64,000 bases of DNA. It comes from G036327475 sp036327475 (GTDB lineage: Bacteria; Pseudomonadota; Gammaproteobacteria; Enterobacterales; Enterobacteriaceae). A program made the position numbers and the translations under genes. The notes beneath the pieces were generated by a model, which made no database searches, was not told the DNA's origin, and saw only the letters and a list, made by a program, of their open reading frames with translations. Shown one piece after another: positions 30,695 through 39,226 of this stretch (the first letter of the stretch is position 1; every line of letters starts with the position of its first letter). The stretch is from assembly GCF_036327475.1 (NCBI RefSeq), contig NZ_CP132913.1, forward strand, positions 806,001 through 870,000, read 5' to 3'.

Positions 30695-31300
30695 TCAGAA
30701 TTTAATCGGATGGCGACCGGCCAGAGAGTGCGACAGCGTGGTGCCATCCACCATTTCAAGCTCGCCGCCAACTGGCACGCCGTGGGCGATGCGGCTGGCC
30801 ATCACGCCGTAATGCGCGCACAGTTCGGCGATGTAATTGGCGGTGGCTTCCCCCTCCACCGTCGGATTGGTGGCGAGGATCACCTCCCGGAGGTTCTCGC
30901 TTTCAAGCCGCTCCTGAAGTCGGCTGAGACCGATATCGTCCGGGCCGATACCGTCAAGGGGCGACAGGTGCCCCATCAGCACGAAATAGCGCCCGGCGAA
31001 TTGGCCGGTCTGCTCAACAGCGTGAATATCCGTCGGGCTTTCGACCACACAGATCTGGCCGGATTGCTGCCGGCGTGGACTTGCGCAAATAGTGCAGATC
31101 GCTTGTTCGGTAAAGGTACGGCAATCGGCGCAGTAGCCGATTGCCGACATCGCGCGGGTCAGCGCCTGCGCCAGGCGCATACCGCCGCTGCGATCACGCT
31201 GCAACAGGTGGAAAACCATACGCTGCGCCGATTTCGGCCCGACGCCCGGCAGGCAACGCAAGGCCTCCATCAATGCCTGCAGTAATGGACTGGTTTGCAT
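30695..31300 (-). CDS. recR: recombination mediator RecR
   Basis: With RecF/RecO it loads RecA on SSB-coated gapped DNA. 201 residues, the family length. It shows the helix-hairpin-helix LPGVGPKSAQRM, the zinc finger with cysteines at YCADC...AICTIC, the Toprim domain (ICVVESPTDIHAVEQTG and LDGIGPDDIG) and ATNPTVEGEATANYI. The start codon overlaps the ybaB stop (TGATG arrangement at 31298-31302), so the two are translationally coupled as in E. coli dnaX-ybaB-recR. Confidence 0.97.
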   Translation of the reverse strand: MQTSPLLQALMEALRCLPGVGPKSAQRMVFHLLQRDRSGGMRLAQALTRAMSAIGYCADCRTFTEQAICTICASPRRQQSGQICVVESPTDIHAVEQTGQFAGRYFVLMGHLSPLDGIGPDDIGLSRLQERLESENLREVILATNPTVEGEATANYIAELCAHYGVMASRIAHGVPVGGELEMVDGTTLSHSLAGRHPIKF

Positions 31301-31635
31301 CAGAGCGGTATTTTAAAACCAGGAGGAAGAGGAAGCTGCATACCGCTGGAGATGATGGCTACCTCTTCCTTTTGGGTTTCAGCGACACGGTGAGCGGTGT
31401 CGTTAAATGTCGCGGCGATCAGATCTTCTAACATGTCTTTATTATCTTCCAGCAGGCTGGGATGGGCTTCGACACGGCGGTAATTGCGCGCGCCATTAAG
31501 GGTGATCTTGACCAGGTCAGCACCCAATTCACCGGTCTCTTCCAGCTGCGCATTCTCTTCTTGCATGCGCTGCATTTTTTCTTGTATTTGCTGAGCCTGT
31601 TTCATCAGATTACCCATTCCGCTTTCACCAAACAT
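31300..31635 (-). CDS. ybaB: nucleoid-associated protein YbaB/EbfC
   Basis: Small DNA-binding dimer of the dnaX-ybaB-recR operon. I start at 31635 (MFGESGMGNLMKQAQQ, 111 residues, E. coli 109); the upstream in-frame ATG at 31671 would add 12 unconserved residues. The long N-terminal helix with the repeated Gln/Met pattern is typical, and the C-terminal SSGMQLPLPPGF carries an extra pair of residues relative to E. coli. The TGA stop overlaps the recR ATG. Probably coupled in expression to recR. Confidence 0.95.
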   Translation of the reverse strand: MFGESGMGNLMKQAQQIQEKMQRMQEENAQLEETGELGADLVKITLNGARNYRRVEAHPSLLEDNKDMLEDLIAATFNDTAHRVAETQKEEVAIISSGMQLPLPPGFKIPL

Positions 31636-31691
31636 AATCTTCTCTCTCAGTTGCGTCGGGCCTGGCGGCAATATTGCTGCAGCACGGCGGG

Positions 31692-34028
31692 TTATACGGG
31701 TCGGATACTATCTTCATCCAGCTCGGCGTCAAAAAAGCGCCGCAGCATTTGAATGTGAGAATCATTCATCATTACTTCCCGCGCCCGCATCAGTTTCTCT
31801 TCATAAATCGCCTGGCGCCATTCCAGTGGCGTTTTCATCACCGGATTATCATCTTCCGTTACGGTTAATTCAATCGGTGCGCCAAAATCGGCGCTGAGCG
31901 CGTCTCGCAGGGTGTTTTGCGCCGTCGCCGAATTCAGATGACGCTGCGAGGTGCGCAGGTGTAGACAGACCTTGCCCGGCGCCAAGTCTTCTTTCCAGGT
32001 GTTCAGAGCAAGCAGTTGTACCAGCTTGGGCACCGCCAGCCGATGCACCTGCGCCGCCCAGGGATCGCGCTCCAGCGCTTCTTCCGCCAGAGACAAAGCC
32101 AGTTCCGGCATTTTTTCATGTTCCGGCGCCGTGCACAGCGCATTCGGAGTGATCACCGGCGCCGGCTTAGCTTCAGGCTGTTGGTTGGCACGCCAGTGGT
32201 AAACCTCTAGTCGCGGCGCTTTCACCGAATCTTCTCGTCCAGCGGCAGGCTGACGCTGCTGGGCGCGTTTGCCCACGGTGGCCAGCCGCTCCAGAGCGCT
32301 GACGGCCGCTTTCTGGCGCGCCGGTTCAACCCCTTTTGTTTTTTGACTCTCCTGACGTTGCAGCAAGGCAGTACGGGCCCGTAAGAGCTGCGCGGTCGAA
32401 GCCGGCAATGGACTATCGCCACCGGGGGACGGAGCGGGCGGCTCGGTATTTTCCGGCATCACCGCCCCCAGCTGCCATTCAGCTTGCACCTCATCATCAT
32501 CGAAGCCGCTGGCGGCATACACCTCCATAAGGCTTTCATCTGCACTGTCAACTGCAGTGGCTTGCCGGATAGTGGGCACGTGCCACGGCACCGCCAATCC
32601 AGTGACATGGCTGGCATGCGCATCATGGTACGTTGGACTATCGCTCCCGTCGCCCATCCGGACACCTGCCGCCTTGCCAGACGCTGAGAGACGCCCTTGA
32701 TCCACATGAGGACTTGGCACCCTCTCAGACGCTGCCAAAGGGGCTATGTCTGGCAGCGCGCCAGGCCGGCTCTTAGCGAGAGGAGGGTCATTAACGTCGG
32801 CGCGCGACGTCACGCGATCCACGGACGCGGGCCACAAGGAGGCAACTGCGCCGGCGGCAGATCCACCATGGCCGGTACCGGAGCTAAATTCAGCCGTTTT
32901 TTTTTCCGCGTTAGCCGGTATCACTTCTGCTGACACCGCAGCAGGATGAAACGCCAGCGCGCGCAACAGGGTCATTTCAACCCCCATCCTAGGGTCCGGT
33001 GCGAAAGGCAGTTCTTTGCGCCCTATAAGCAAGGTTTGATAATACAACTGCAAATCGGCCGGAGGAAGGCGACGGGCCAATTCCCGTAAACGCGGCACAA
33101 TGCCGGGGTCTTCCTCATCGTTGAGTTGGTCCGACAAAAGCTGCCCCATCGCAAGACGGTGTAACAAAGAGAGCATTTCCAGGAGCAGGGTTTCCCAATC
33201 CATACCGCGAGCAGCGCATTGTGCAAGCTGCGCCATCATCGCGCCGCCGTCGGCATCGGCCAGCGCTTCGATAAGCGCCAGCGGCTGCTCGGTGTTCAAT
33301 GTGCCAAGCATGAGGCTTACCGCCTCAGCGCTAACCTCCCCCCGCCCCGTGGCGATGGCCTGATCGGCCAAGCTCAGGGCGTCACGCATGCTGCCGTCGG
33401 CGGCGCGAGCCAGCAATTGCAGCGCGCGCGGAGCGGCGGCGATATGCTCCTGCTGTAACACCGTCGATAGCTGATTGCGAATTTGCTCGACGTCGAGCGC
33501 TTTTAAATGGAATTGTAAACAGCGAGAAAGGATGGTCAGCGGTAATTTCTGCGGATCGGTGGTGGCCAGTAAAAATTTGACGTGCACCGGCGGCTCTTCC
33601 AGCGTTTTTAACAGCGCGTTGAAACTATGACGGGACAGCATATGCACTTCATCGATGAGATACACCTTGAAGCGGCCGCGCGTCGGCACGTACTGGACAT
33701 TATCCAGTAGATCACGGGTATCCTCAACCTTGGTTCTCGAGGCGGAGTCAATTTCAATCAGATCGACGAATCGACCCTGCTCGATTTCGAGGCAACTGTC
33801 GCACTGGATGCAGGGGGTGGCTGTGATACCGGTTTCGCAATTCAGCCCTTTCGCTAGAAGACGGGCGATGGTGGTTTTACCCACGCCACGGGTACCGGAT
33901 AACAAATAGGCATGATGGATCCTGCCCAATGATAGGCTGTTCGCCAGAGCCGTCAAGACATGCTCCTGACCTACTACATTGGCAAATGTTTGCGGACGCC
34001 ACTTACGGGCAAGTACCTGATAGCTCAT
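31692..34028 (-). CDS. dnaX: DNA polymerase III subunit tau (with possible gamma-like short form)
   Basis: Clamp-loader ATPase. 778 residues, about 135 longer than E. coli tau (643). Domains I-III are conserved: Walker A GTRGVGKTTIA (about residues 45-55), four zinc-type cysteines (CETGITATPCIQCDSC), and the sensor/LSRC region. Residues about 365-590 form an expanded Pro/Ala/Ser-rich linker. The alpha-binding domain V is conserved to the end (LRRFFDAELDEDSIRPV). The E. coli slippery heptamer A-AAA-AAG is not at its usual place (the matching site reads CAA-AAA-ACA-AAA). Instead a nine-A run sits in phase at codons 375-378; a -1 slip there reads AAC GGC TGA and would release a 379-residue gamma-like protein. 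Confidence 0.95.
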   Translation of the reverse strand: MSYQVLARKWRPQTFANVVGQEHVLTALANSLSLGRIHHAYLLSGTRGVGKTTIARLLAKGLNCETGITATPCIQCDSCLEIEQGRFVDLIEIDSASRTKVEDTRDLLDNVQYVPTRGRFKVYLIDEVHMLSRHSFNALLKTLEEPPVHVKFLLATTDPQKLPLTILSRCLQFHLKALDVEQIRNQLSTVLQQEHIAAAPRALQLLARAADGSMRDALSLADQAIATGRGEVSAEAVSLMLGTLNTEQPLALIEALADADGGAMMAQLAQCAARGMDWETLLLEMLSLLHRLAMGQLLSDQLNDEEDPGIVPRLRELARRLPPADLQLYYQTLLIGRKELPFAPDPRMGVEMTLLRALAFHPAAVSAEVIPANAEKKTAEFSSGTGHGGSAAGAVASLWPASVDRVTSRADVNDPPLAKSRPGALPDIAPLAASERVPSPHVDQGRLSASGKAAGVRMGDGSDSPTYHDAHASHVTGLAVPWHVPTIRQATAVDSADESLMEVYAASGFDDDEVQAEWQLGAVMPENTEPPAPSPGGDSPLPASTAQLLRARTALLQRQESQKTKGVEPARQKAAVSALERLATVGKRAQQRQPAAGREDSVKAPRLEVYHWRANQQPEAKPAPVITPNALCTAPEHEKMPELALSLAEEALERDPWAAQVHRLAVPKLVQLLALNTWKEDLAPGKVCLHLRTSQRHLNSATAQNTLRDALSADFGAPIELTVTEDDNPVMKTPLEWRQAIYEEKLMRAREVMMNDSHIQMLRRFFDAELDEDSIRPV
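32897..32905 (-). promoter_or_regulatory. nine-A slippage site in dnaX (candidate programmed frameshift)
   Basis: On the coding strand the sequence is GCG GAA AAA AAA ACG GCT GAA. It contains A-AAA-AAA in the frame required for -1 tandem slippage. The -1 frame gives AAC, GGC and then TGA at once. GC-rich segments that could pair lie 30-60 bases downstream (for example CCGGC with GCCGG). A nine-A run is also the element that drives transcriptional slippage in Thermus dnaX. Function is inferred, not shown. Confidence 0.5.
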
Positions 34029-34068
34029 GGGTCGAGATTTGCGTCGGAGGAACAGAGCGCCATGCTAA

Positions 34069-34098
34069 CACAGCCTCACACCGCAGCGCGAGGCTGTT
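34069..34098 (-). terminator. stable hairpin between apt and dnaX
   Basis: An 11-base near-perfect inverted repeat (ACAGCCTCGCG with a GCGGTGTGAGGCTGT partner) lies directly behind the apt stop and ahead of dnaX. There is no long T-run, so it may be an attenuating or RNA-stabilising hairpin rather than a full terminator. Confidence 0.45.
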
Positions 34099-34102
34099 GT
34101 TA

Positions 34103-34654
34103 TCAGTGGCCGGGGAAGAGCACCAGACTGTAACTCGTTACGCCGATACCATTGAGAAGCGTTTCACCGCCGAGATCTGCTAGATTGATAACGAAGGCCG
34201 CATCCTGCACATTGCCACCGAGCCGTCGAATAAGCTTTACCGTGGCGCCGATGGTCCCACCCGTGGCGAGCAGATCGTCCACCACCAGCACTTTATCGCC
34301 GGGGACGATGGCGTCTTTATGGATTTCCAAGCTGTCGGTACCATATTCCAGCACGTAGTTTTCGCTAATGGTTTCACGCGGCAGCTTGCCGGGTTTGCGC
34401 ACCGGCACGAACCCCAGTCCCAACGTCAGCGCAACCGGCGCACCGAACAAAAATCCGCGCGCTTCGGTGCCGACGATTTTGGTCGGCCCTGCATCACGAT
34501 AACGATCGGCCAGCAAGGCGATGCTGGCGGCATAGGCATGCGGATCTTCAAGCAGACCGGTAACATCGCGAAACAAAATACCGGGTTTTGGATAGTCTGG
34601 AACCGATTTTATGCTTTGCTTGATTAATATTAATTGTTGTTCAGTAGCGGTCAT
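34103..34654 (-). CDS. apt: adenine phosphoribosyltransferase
   Basis: Salvages adenine to AMP using PRPP. I start at 34654 (MTATEQQL, 183 residues, same as E. coli); a longer open frame to 34819 lacks conservation. The PRPP-binding motif VLVVDDLLATGGT is at about residues 123-135; RDVTGLLEDP, EARGFLFG and RKPGKLPRET are family blocks. With purE and purK dead in this window, salvage enzymes such as Apt are expected to be needed. It precedes dnaX as in enterobacteria. Confidence 0.97.
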   Translation of the reverse strand: MTATEQQLILIKQSIKSVPDYPKPGILFRDVTGLLEDPHAYAASIALLADRYRDAGPTKIVGTEARGFLFGAPVALTLGLGFVPVRKPGKLPRETISENYVLEYGTDSLEIHKDAIVPGDKVLVVDDLLATGGTIGATVKLIRRLGGNVQDAAFVINLADLGGETLLNGIGVTSYSLVLFPGH

Positions 34655-35004
34655 ATTGTTGTTCCGGCGGCCATGGTGGGTACGGCCTGGAAAGCCTTTG
34701 TTCATCATTAACGCGGATCTTGTCATGGTTAAATAAGACTGACCGCAAAATCTAAGCAAACTGCCGCAAAAATGCAACTTCCGGCAAACGCAGAGAAGGT
34801 AATTATTGGCGTGGCGCAAGTTGCACCAGCCGCATTATATGCTAATACAGTGCATCGCAGAAAACGATGCGGTACTATCATAAAAGTCGAAAAAAATGTC
34901 ATTCATTACAGGTAAATGGCGAGTACACATCTTAACTGATCATCGTTTTGCCCCCTGTCTAAACGATTTAGCCGTTACACATCGCAGCCCAAAGACACCC
35001 TGTT
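34655..35004. promoter_or_regulatory. apt upstream region
   Basis: 350 bases between the apt start and the priC relic. It must hold the apt promoter. E. coli ybaN, expected here, is absent; I see no remnant of it. Confidence 0.4.
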
Positions 35005-35225
35005 ATGAAACAATTCTGTTTCAACCATCAGCGGCTAACTGATCAAATATTGGCGCTCTCCCACAAACTGGCCGCGCAAAATTTGCGTCAGGCAGCCTCG
35101 CCGCCACGCCGGAGGATATTACGCCAGCCTGGCCGAGCATCGTGACCATGAGCGGCGGCCGGCAATGATCCGCGAGAAATCGCCGCGCCAAAAATTGCTC
35201 GGCAAATTGATTATATGTTCATCTT
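35005..35225 (+). pseudogene. priC: primosomal replication protein N'' (PriC) remnant
   Basis: It opens ATG at 35005 with a basic helical N-terminus, then in another frame shows LAEHRDHERRPAMIREKS, which resembles the PriC block LLEHQEYERRLLAM, and IAAPKIAR. Orientation and position (between apt and acrR) are those of enterobacterial priC. The match is partial, so identity is moderate. Confidence 0.5.
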
Positions 35226-35324
35226 GTAGAGTGTAAATAATATCCTTGATTTACAACCTGAGTTGAGCAGGAGTGCGAGGTGATCCTCTAAGATAAATCC
35301 CCCTAAATTAAACTGGAAAAATGA

Positions 35325-35691
35325 TTACTTGCGCAAAGCGGATACGCTGGAATAAACGTTGTCGTCTTTACTTGTTATCAGCGCGAAAACCAGGGCGCGC
35401 GAGTCAGCCTGCAAATTAAAGCTCCAGGGAATGAACAACCGGTTTTCTATGATGGCAGACATAGAGGCGCGCAATATGATCCCGTTCGTTGCGCGATGCA
35501 GCGACCGAGCGCGGCCTCAAGCCTAAAGAGCCGCGAACGCACTTCTTGATACAGCGCTATCTCACCCATACGGTAGCGTCAGGCCAAGGTCGCGATATCA
35601 TCGAACGAGGTGGTGGATCTCTCTCGGAGAAGATCTTATTGCGGAGTCCAGTATATGCTGGCGGGTTTTCTCGTCTGGTTTGTCGTGCCAT
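35325..35691 (-). pseudogene. acrR: TetR-family repressor AcrR pseudogene
   Basis: It starts MARQTRREN at 35691; a frameshift leads to EKTRQHILDSA (the AcrR helix-turn-helix begins ETRQHILD). A deletion removes the middle, and the C-terminus IILRASMSAIIENRLFIPWS then FNLQADSRAL remains (family MRGYISGLMENWLF-x-P-x-SFDL). AcrR normally represses acrAB. It diverges from the acrA relic, and its operator lies in between. Confidence 0.88.
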
Positions 35692-35718
35692 AGTGCCGTT
35701 TTTGAGTGGTCTTTGGAT

Positions 35719-35743
35719 TTACATACATTCAAGAATGTATAGT
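35719..35743. promoter_or_regulatory. AcrR operator (palindrome) between acrR and acrA
   Basis: TACATACATTCAAGAATGTA followed by TAGTA: an inverted repeat (ACATTC/GAATGT core with ATAC/GTAT arms) nearly identical to the known E. coli AcrR site TACATACATTTGTGAATGTA. It lies in the acrR-acrA intergenic region as expected. Its regulator and both targets are pseudogenes. Confidence 0.8.
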
Positions 35744-35839
35744 AGAATACTATAATGAATAATTTCGCGTAGCACTATCTTTGGGCTTGTGATCACTTAA
35801 TTAATTTTCTTCAAAACGGAATCTTGAAGTTTATCTGTG

Positions 35840-36965
35840 AACAAAACAGAGACCTTATTGCCTCTGGCGGCCGTTCTGGTGCTTTCCGGCAGTGTTAGGC
35901 TGTGATAATAAAGAAGCTGTTCAGGCAGGTAATCGGCAGCAGATTACCGAAGTGGCGTTGTAACGCTTAAAAACAAGAGCTTAATGTCACCACCAACTTG
36001 CCGGGCCGCACCGCCGCTTTCTAGCTTGTGGAAGTCCGTTAACAGGTCGATGGCATTATCCTGAAACGTAATTTCGTCGAAGGGAGCGATGTCACAGCAG
36101 GCGCCTCTTTGTATCAAGTTGATCCAGCCACCTATCAAGCCGCCTATAACAGCGCCAAGGGCGATTTAGCGCAGGTGCGGGCGTACCGGCATCGCACGGG
36201 TGACGGTAACAGCTATAAGAACTACTCTCCACCAGCTATGTCAGCCGCTAAGACTATGATCAGGCGGTTGCGACGCTGGCGCAAAACAATGCGGTCGCAT
36301 AGGCGGTGCTGGAAACCGCCAGCATCAATCTGACCTACACCTATGTCACTTCACCGATCAACGGTCTTGGTAAGTCCGCCTTCTACCGAAAGCGCCTTAG
36401 TCGCCAGCGCGTAAACGACCTCGATGGCGACCGTTCAGTAATTGGACCCGATATATGTCGATGTTGCGCAGTCTAGCAATGACTTCATACGTCTGCGTCA
36501 AGAGCTGGGAAACAGCATAACGGCAAAGCGTCGATGCGCCTTTTGATGGAAAACGGCGGTGAATATGCACAGACGGATTGGAATTCTCCGATGTTACTGT
36601 GGATGAAACCACCAGCTCTATTACACTGCGCGCTATTTTCACGAATCCACAGCATTGTGCTACTGCCATGTATGTTTGTGTACGCTAAACTGAACCAGGA
36701 AAACGCTTTACTCGTGCTTCAACAGGGCGTCACCCACACGCCTCGCGGCGAGGCGTGTGCCATAGGGGTTGGAAGCGACAATTAAAGTCACGATCCGCCA
36801 GATCACGCCAGCACAGGCCATCGGCGACAAATGGTTAGTCATAGCCGATTACAAGAAGGCGACAAGGTCATCGACGCCGGTGTGCAAAAGGGAAACAAGG
36901 CATGCAAGATCACCAAGAAAGAAGCAGCCGACCAGACAAGGCACTGGAGCCCAACACCGCCAGAA
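35840..36965 (+). pseudogene. acrA: efflux membrane-fusion protein AcrA pseudogene
   Basis: Fragments cover the whole protein: LNVTTNLPGRTAAF, GIILKRNFVEGSDVTAGASL, YQVDPATYQAAYNSAKGDLA, then after deletions VQ-x-LDPIYVDVAQSSNDFI, ENGG, QQGVTHTPRGEA, and QAIGDKWLV. Multiple stops and frameshifts. The family's lipoprotein N-terminus is ruined. It follows the AcrR operator in the normal orientation. Confidence 0.92.
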
Positions 36966-37469
36966 GAGTGTTTTCTTCTTATTCACTTAAATACAATATT
37001 TATTTATAAATAAACCTAAATCCCCGTGTTTATCCTACCATAATCATGCCTACATCGTTTGACGCCGCCCTGACGACACAAGTAAAATCACTAACCACGA
37101 CGCAACTGTGCTGTCTTTCTGTTTCTGGCCCCGCTCGCCAACCGCCATAATTTCAGCGGCGTGTTTTGTGTCCCTGTACCGCCTTGAAGTAGAGGTGGAT
37201 TCATATAACATACACACGCCTGCCCAGGAGAACAATCTGGCAGTCGAGATGACGTATTTGTGAGGGAACTTAATATCTGCATCTTGCTAGTTTCAACCTT
37301 GTTGATCGAGGAAACGGCTAAAGCGTTGGTTAAAGCGCGCGGTATTCCCGTCTTTAGCTACTGTACGCTGTTCCCGGTGTAATAGGGACGCGACGCGCTG
37401 GAGACATTGAGAGTGACATAATGGTAAGTCGCCCCTCATATTCCACAGATCGCGTGGTCGCGATGGTCG
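36966..37469. other. decayed DNA between acrA and the inverted acrB relic
   Basis: About 500 bases without a recognisable gene. A hydrophobic plus-strand piece (CAVFLFLAPLA-like, around 37107) could be a scrap of an acrB membrane helix, but I cannot confirm it. This segment probably contains one inversion junction. Confidence 0.35.
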
Positions 37470-38340
37470 AACCGACTTTTAAGTAGATGTTGGCCGCGGT
37501 GTGTCGCAAGGGTAAACCACTTTCAGCTCAGCGGAAAGTTTAGCTAAAGCCGCACCGATTTAACCGCGTTGGCAGTATCCAGCGCATTGTCACCGGTGGC
37601 GAGTTTAACCCATGAACCAGTGGCGGGCTGCCCGTTGATGCGGGCGATAATATTGTAGCTCTCTCCCGCCCAACTAGTCGCTACATCCCTCAGCCGCACC
37701 TGCGATCCGTCGGAATTGACTCTCAATATGGATTTTGCCGAACTCCTCGGCGGTTTTCAGGCGGATCTGCACGATAATCGAGGCGTTAAGCTGTTGCCCC
37801 TCACCGGCGATGAACCGCCCAGCTAACCTGCAACGATCTGATTGCAACCTCCAGCGCGCTGATAACATCCACCGGCATTAACTGAAAATTATCTAGCTTA
37901 TTGAGCCAGATATGCATTGCGTATCTGGAGCCGAACAATTGTACTTCCATGAGTATGGCTTATCGGATCCTTGAGGAGGAACTGACATAATCCTATCTTC
38001 CTGTGTCATGTTTTCAGCGCCAATAAAACCAGCAACCATAAGGAAGCTGGAGCTGGATTTCTGCACCTGGGCCTGGGATATATTCAAATCGGCACCCGAT
38101 TCAAAAGTTAGGGTGATAAGTGGCGGTATTGAACGAGTCGCTGTCGGAGGCCATGCATATCAAATGGTCGATGTCGTTCATATATTTGCTTGACTATCTG
38201 CGTCACGCTATCTTACAGCGTTGAGGCGTTAGCCCCGAGGAACAGATACTGTTGACGAGTAGCATGAGCATCATAATGCCCGCCAACATGCATGATGATA
38301 ATGGCAATCATCCATGCGAAGATGGACCGATCGATAAAGT
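37470..38340 (-). pseudogene. acrB: RND efflux transporter (AcrB type) pseudogene, inverted relative to acrA
   Basis: Reading leftwards from 38340: YFIDRSIFAWMIAIIIMHVG (N-terminus with first membrane helix), MNDIDHLICMASDSDS, QVQKSSSSFLMVAG, MTQED, VQLFGSRYAMHIWLNKLDNF, GEGQQLNASIIVQ, EEFGKI, DGSQVRLRDVA, INGQPATGSWVKLATGDNAL and ELKVVYPCDT. All are in AcrB order but on the opposite strand to acrA and tomB. Only the first ~330 of ~1050 residues survive. No C-terminal part is recognised. Confidence 0.88.
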
Positions 38341-38620
38341 ACTTAGATATACTCGTCCACTAATTTTACATTATGCATCAGCACTAATATCAGCACTAAT
38401 AAAAGTAATTCAGCCGTACCGTTTCATTCCGCGCCAGCACGCCGGCAATGAAAGAACGCTGAGACTCTCATCCCAATGCTGTTTACCTGGGTCCTGCTGT
38501 CACGGCTGGCTATGCTCAGGGACTGTAAGTTAATGTAATCATGGGATAGCAGTGGGTATCGATCCATATCCCTAGTCTGGTTTTAAGATTACTGCAATTG
38601 CCATGTGTTATAAGGAGGAT

Positions 38621-38917
38621 ATGGATGAGTATTCACCCAAACACTACGATATTGCGCAATTGAAATACCTGTGTGAAAATATCTATAAAGGCATTGCCAG
38701 TCTGGGTGACAGCTATCATGGTTGGGTAAATAACCAAAGTTCCATTGTCAATTTGCAGCTTAACAAATTAATTGAGCACATAGCAGCGAATATTGTCATC
38801 TTAAAACTTAAATACCATAATGACAGTGAGCTTACCGATCAGGTTGAAACCTTTTTAGATGATACTTTTACCATGTTCAGTAGCTACAGCATCAATAATT
38901 ACAATATTCAATACTGA
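38621..38917 (+). pseudogene. tomB: TomB (YbaJ), Hha toxicity modulator, truncated by a nonsense codon
   Basis: TomB oxidises or neutralises the Hha nucleoid protein and acts as its antidote. From 38621 the frame reads MDEYSPKHYDIAQLKYLCEN onward and matches E. coli TomB closely, but stops after 98 residues at TGA (38915-38917). The same frame then continues RRSRRRLFGIFSETELCAT to a TGA at 38975-38977, matching the E. coli end (WRKSGNRLFRCFVNATK...). So a single TGG-to-TGA change replaces the conserved Trp and removes the last ~20 residues. An upstream ATG (38603) adds only six unconserved residues. The truncated form may keep part of its fold, so loss of function is not certain. Confidence 0.85.
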
Positions 38918-39022
38918 CGTCGCAGCCGTAGGCGTTTATTCGGAATATTCTCGGAGACAGAGCTCTGTGCAACCTGAGAAAGTGGTAACGCACCCGTTCA
39001 ACTGACTGCACAAAAGGTAAAA

Positions 39023-39226
39023 ATGAAAAAAATCGACTATTTAATGCGATTGAGGAAGTGCCGCACACTGGAAACCCTCGAGCGTGTGATTGAAAAAAAC
39101 AAATATGAACTGTCTGATGACGAACTGGAGATATTCAACTCCGCCGCCGATCATCGCCTGGCGGAACTAGCCACGAACAGGTTGTACGACAAAGTTCCAG
39201 TTTCTGTCTGGAAGTATGTACGCTAA
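39023..39226 (+). CDS. hha: hemolysin expression modulator Hha/YmoA
   Basis: Small H-NS-binding regulator that tunes silencing of horizontally acquired and virulence genes. 67 residues, the length of Yersinia YmoA (E. coli Hha has 72). The core is preserved: DYLMRLRKCRTLETLERVIE, KNKYELSDDELEIF, AADHRLAELATNRLYDK, and the final VWKYVR. A GGT-type ribosome-binding site (AAAGGTAAAA) precedes ATG 39023. It follows tomB as in enterobacteria. tomB is interrupted while hha is intact. Confidence 0.96.
   Translation: MKKIDYLMRLRKCRTLETLERVIEKNKYELSDDELEIFNSAADHRLAELATNRLYDKVPVSVWKYVR

Noticed and set aside
36728..36762. Perfect inverted repeat CACACGCCTCG/CGAGGCGTGTG in acrA as a terminator
   Set aside because: It lies inside acrA at the conserved QQGVTHTPRGEA segment, has no T-run, and is best explained by codon changes in a dead gene.
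38603..38977. UGA read as tryptophan or selenocysteine in tomB
   Set aside because: Intact genes here use TGA as a normal stop (for example ybaB at 31300-31302), so recoding of the genetic code is unlikely. No selenocysteine-type hairpin is evident.
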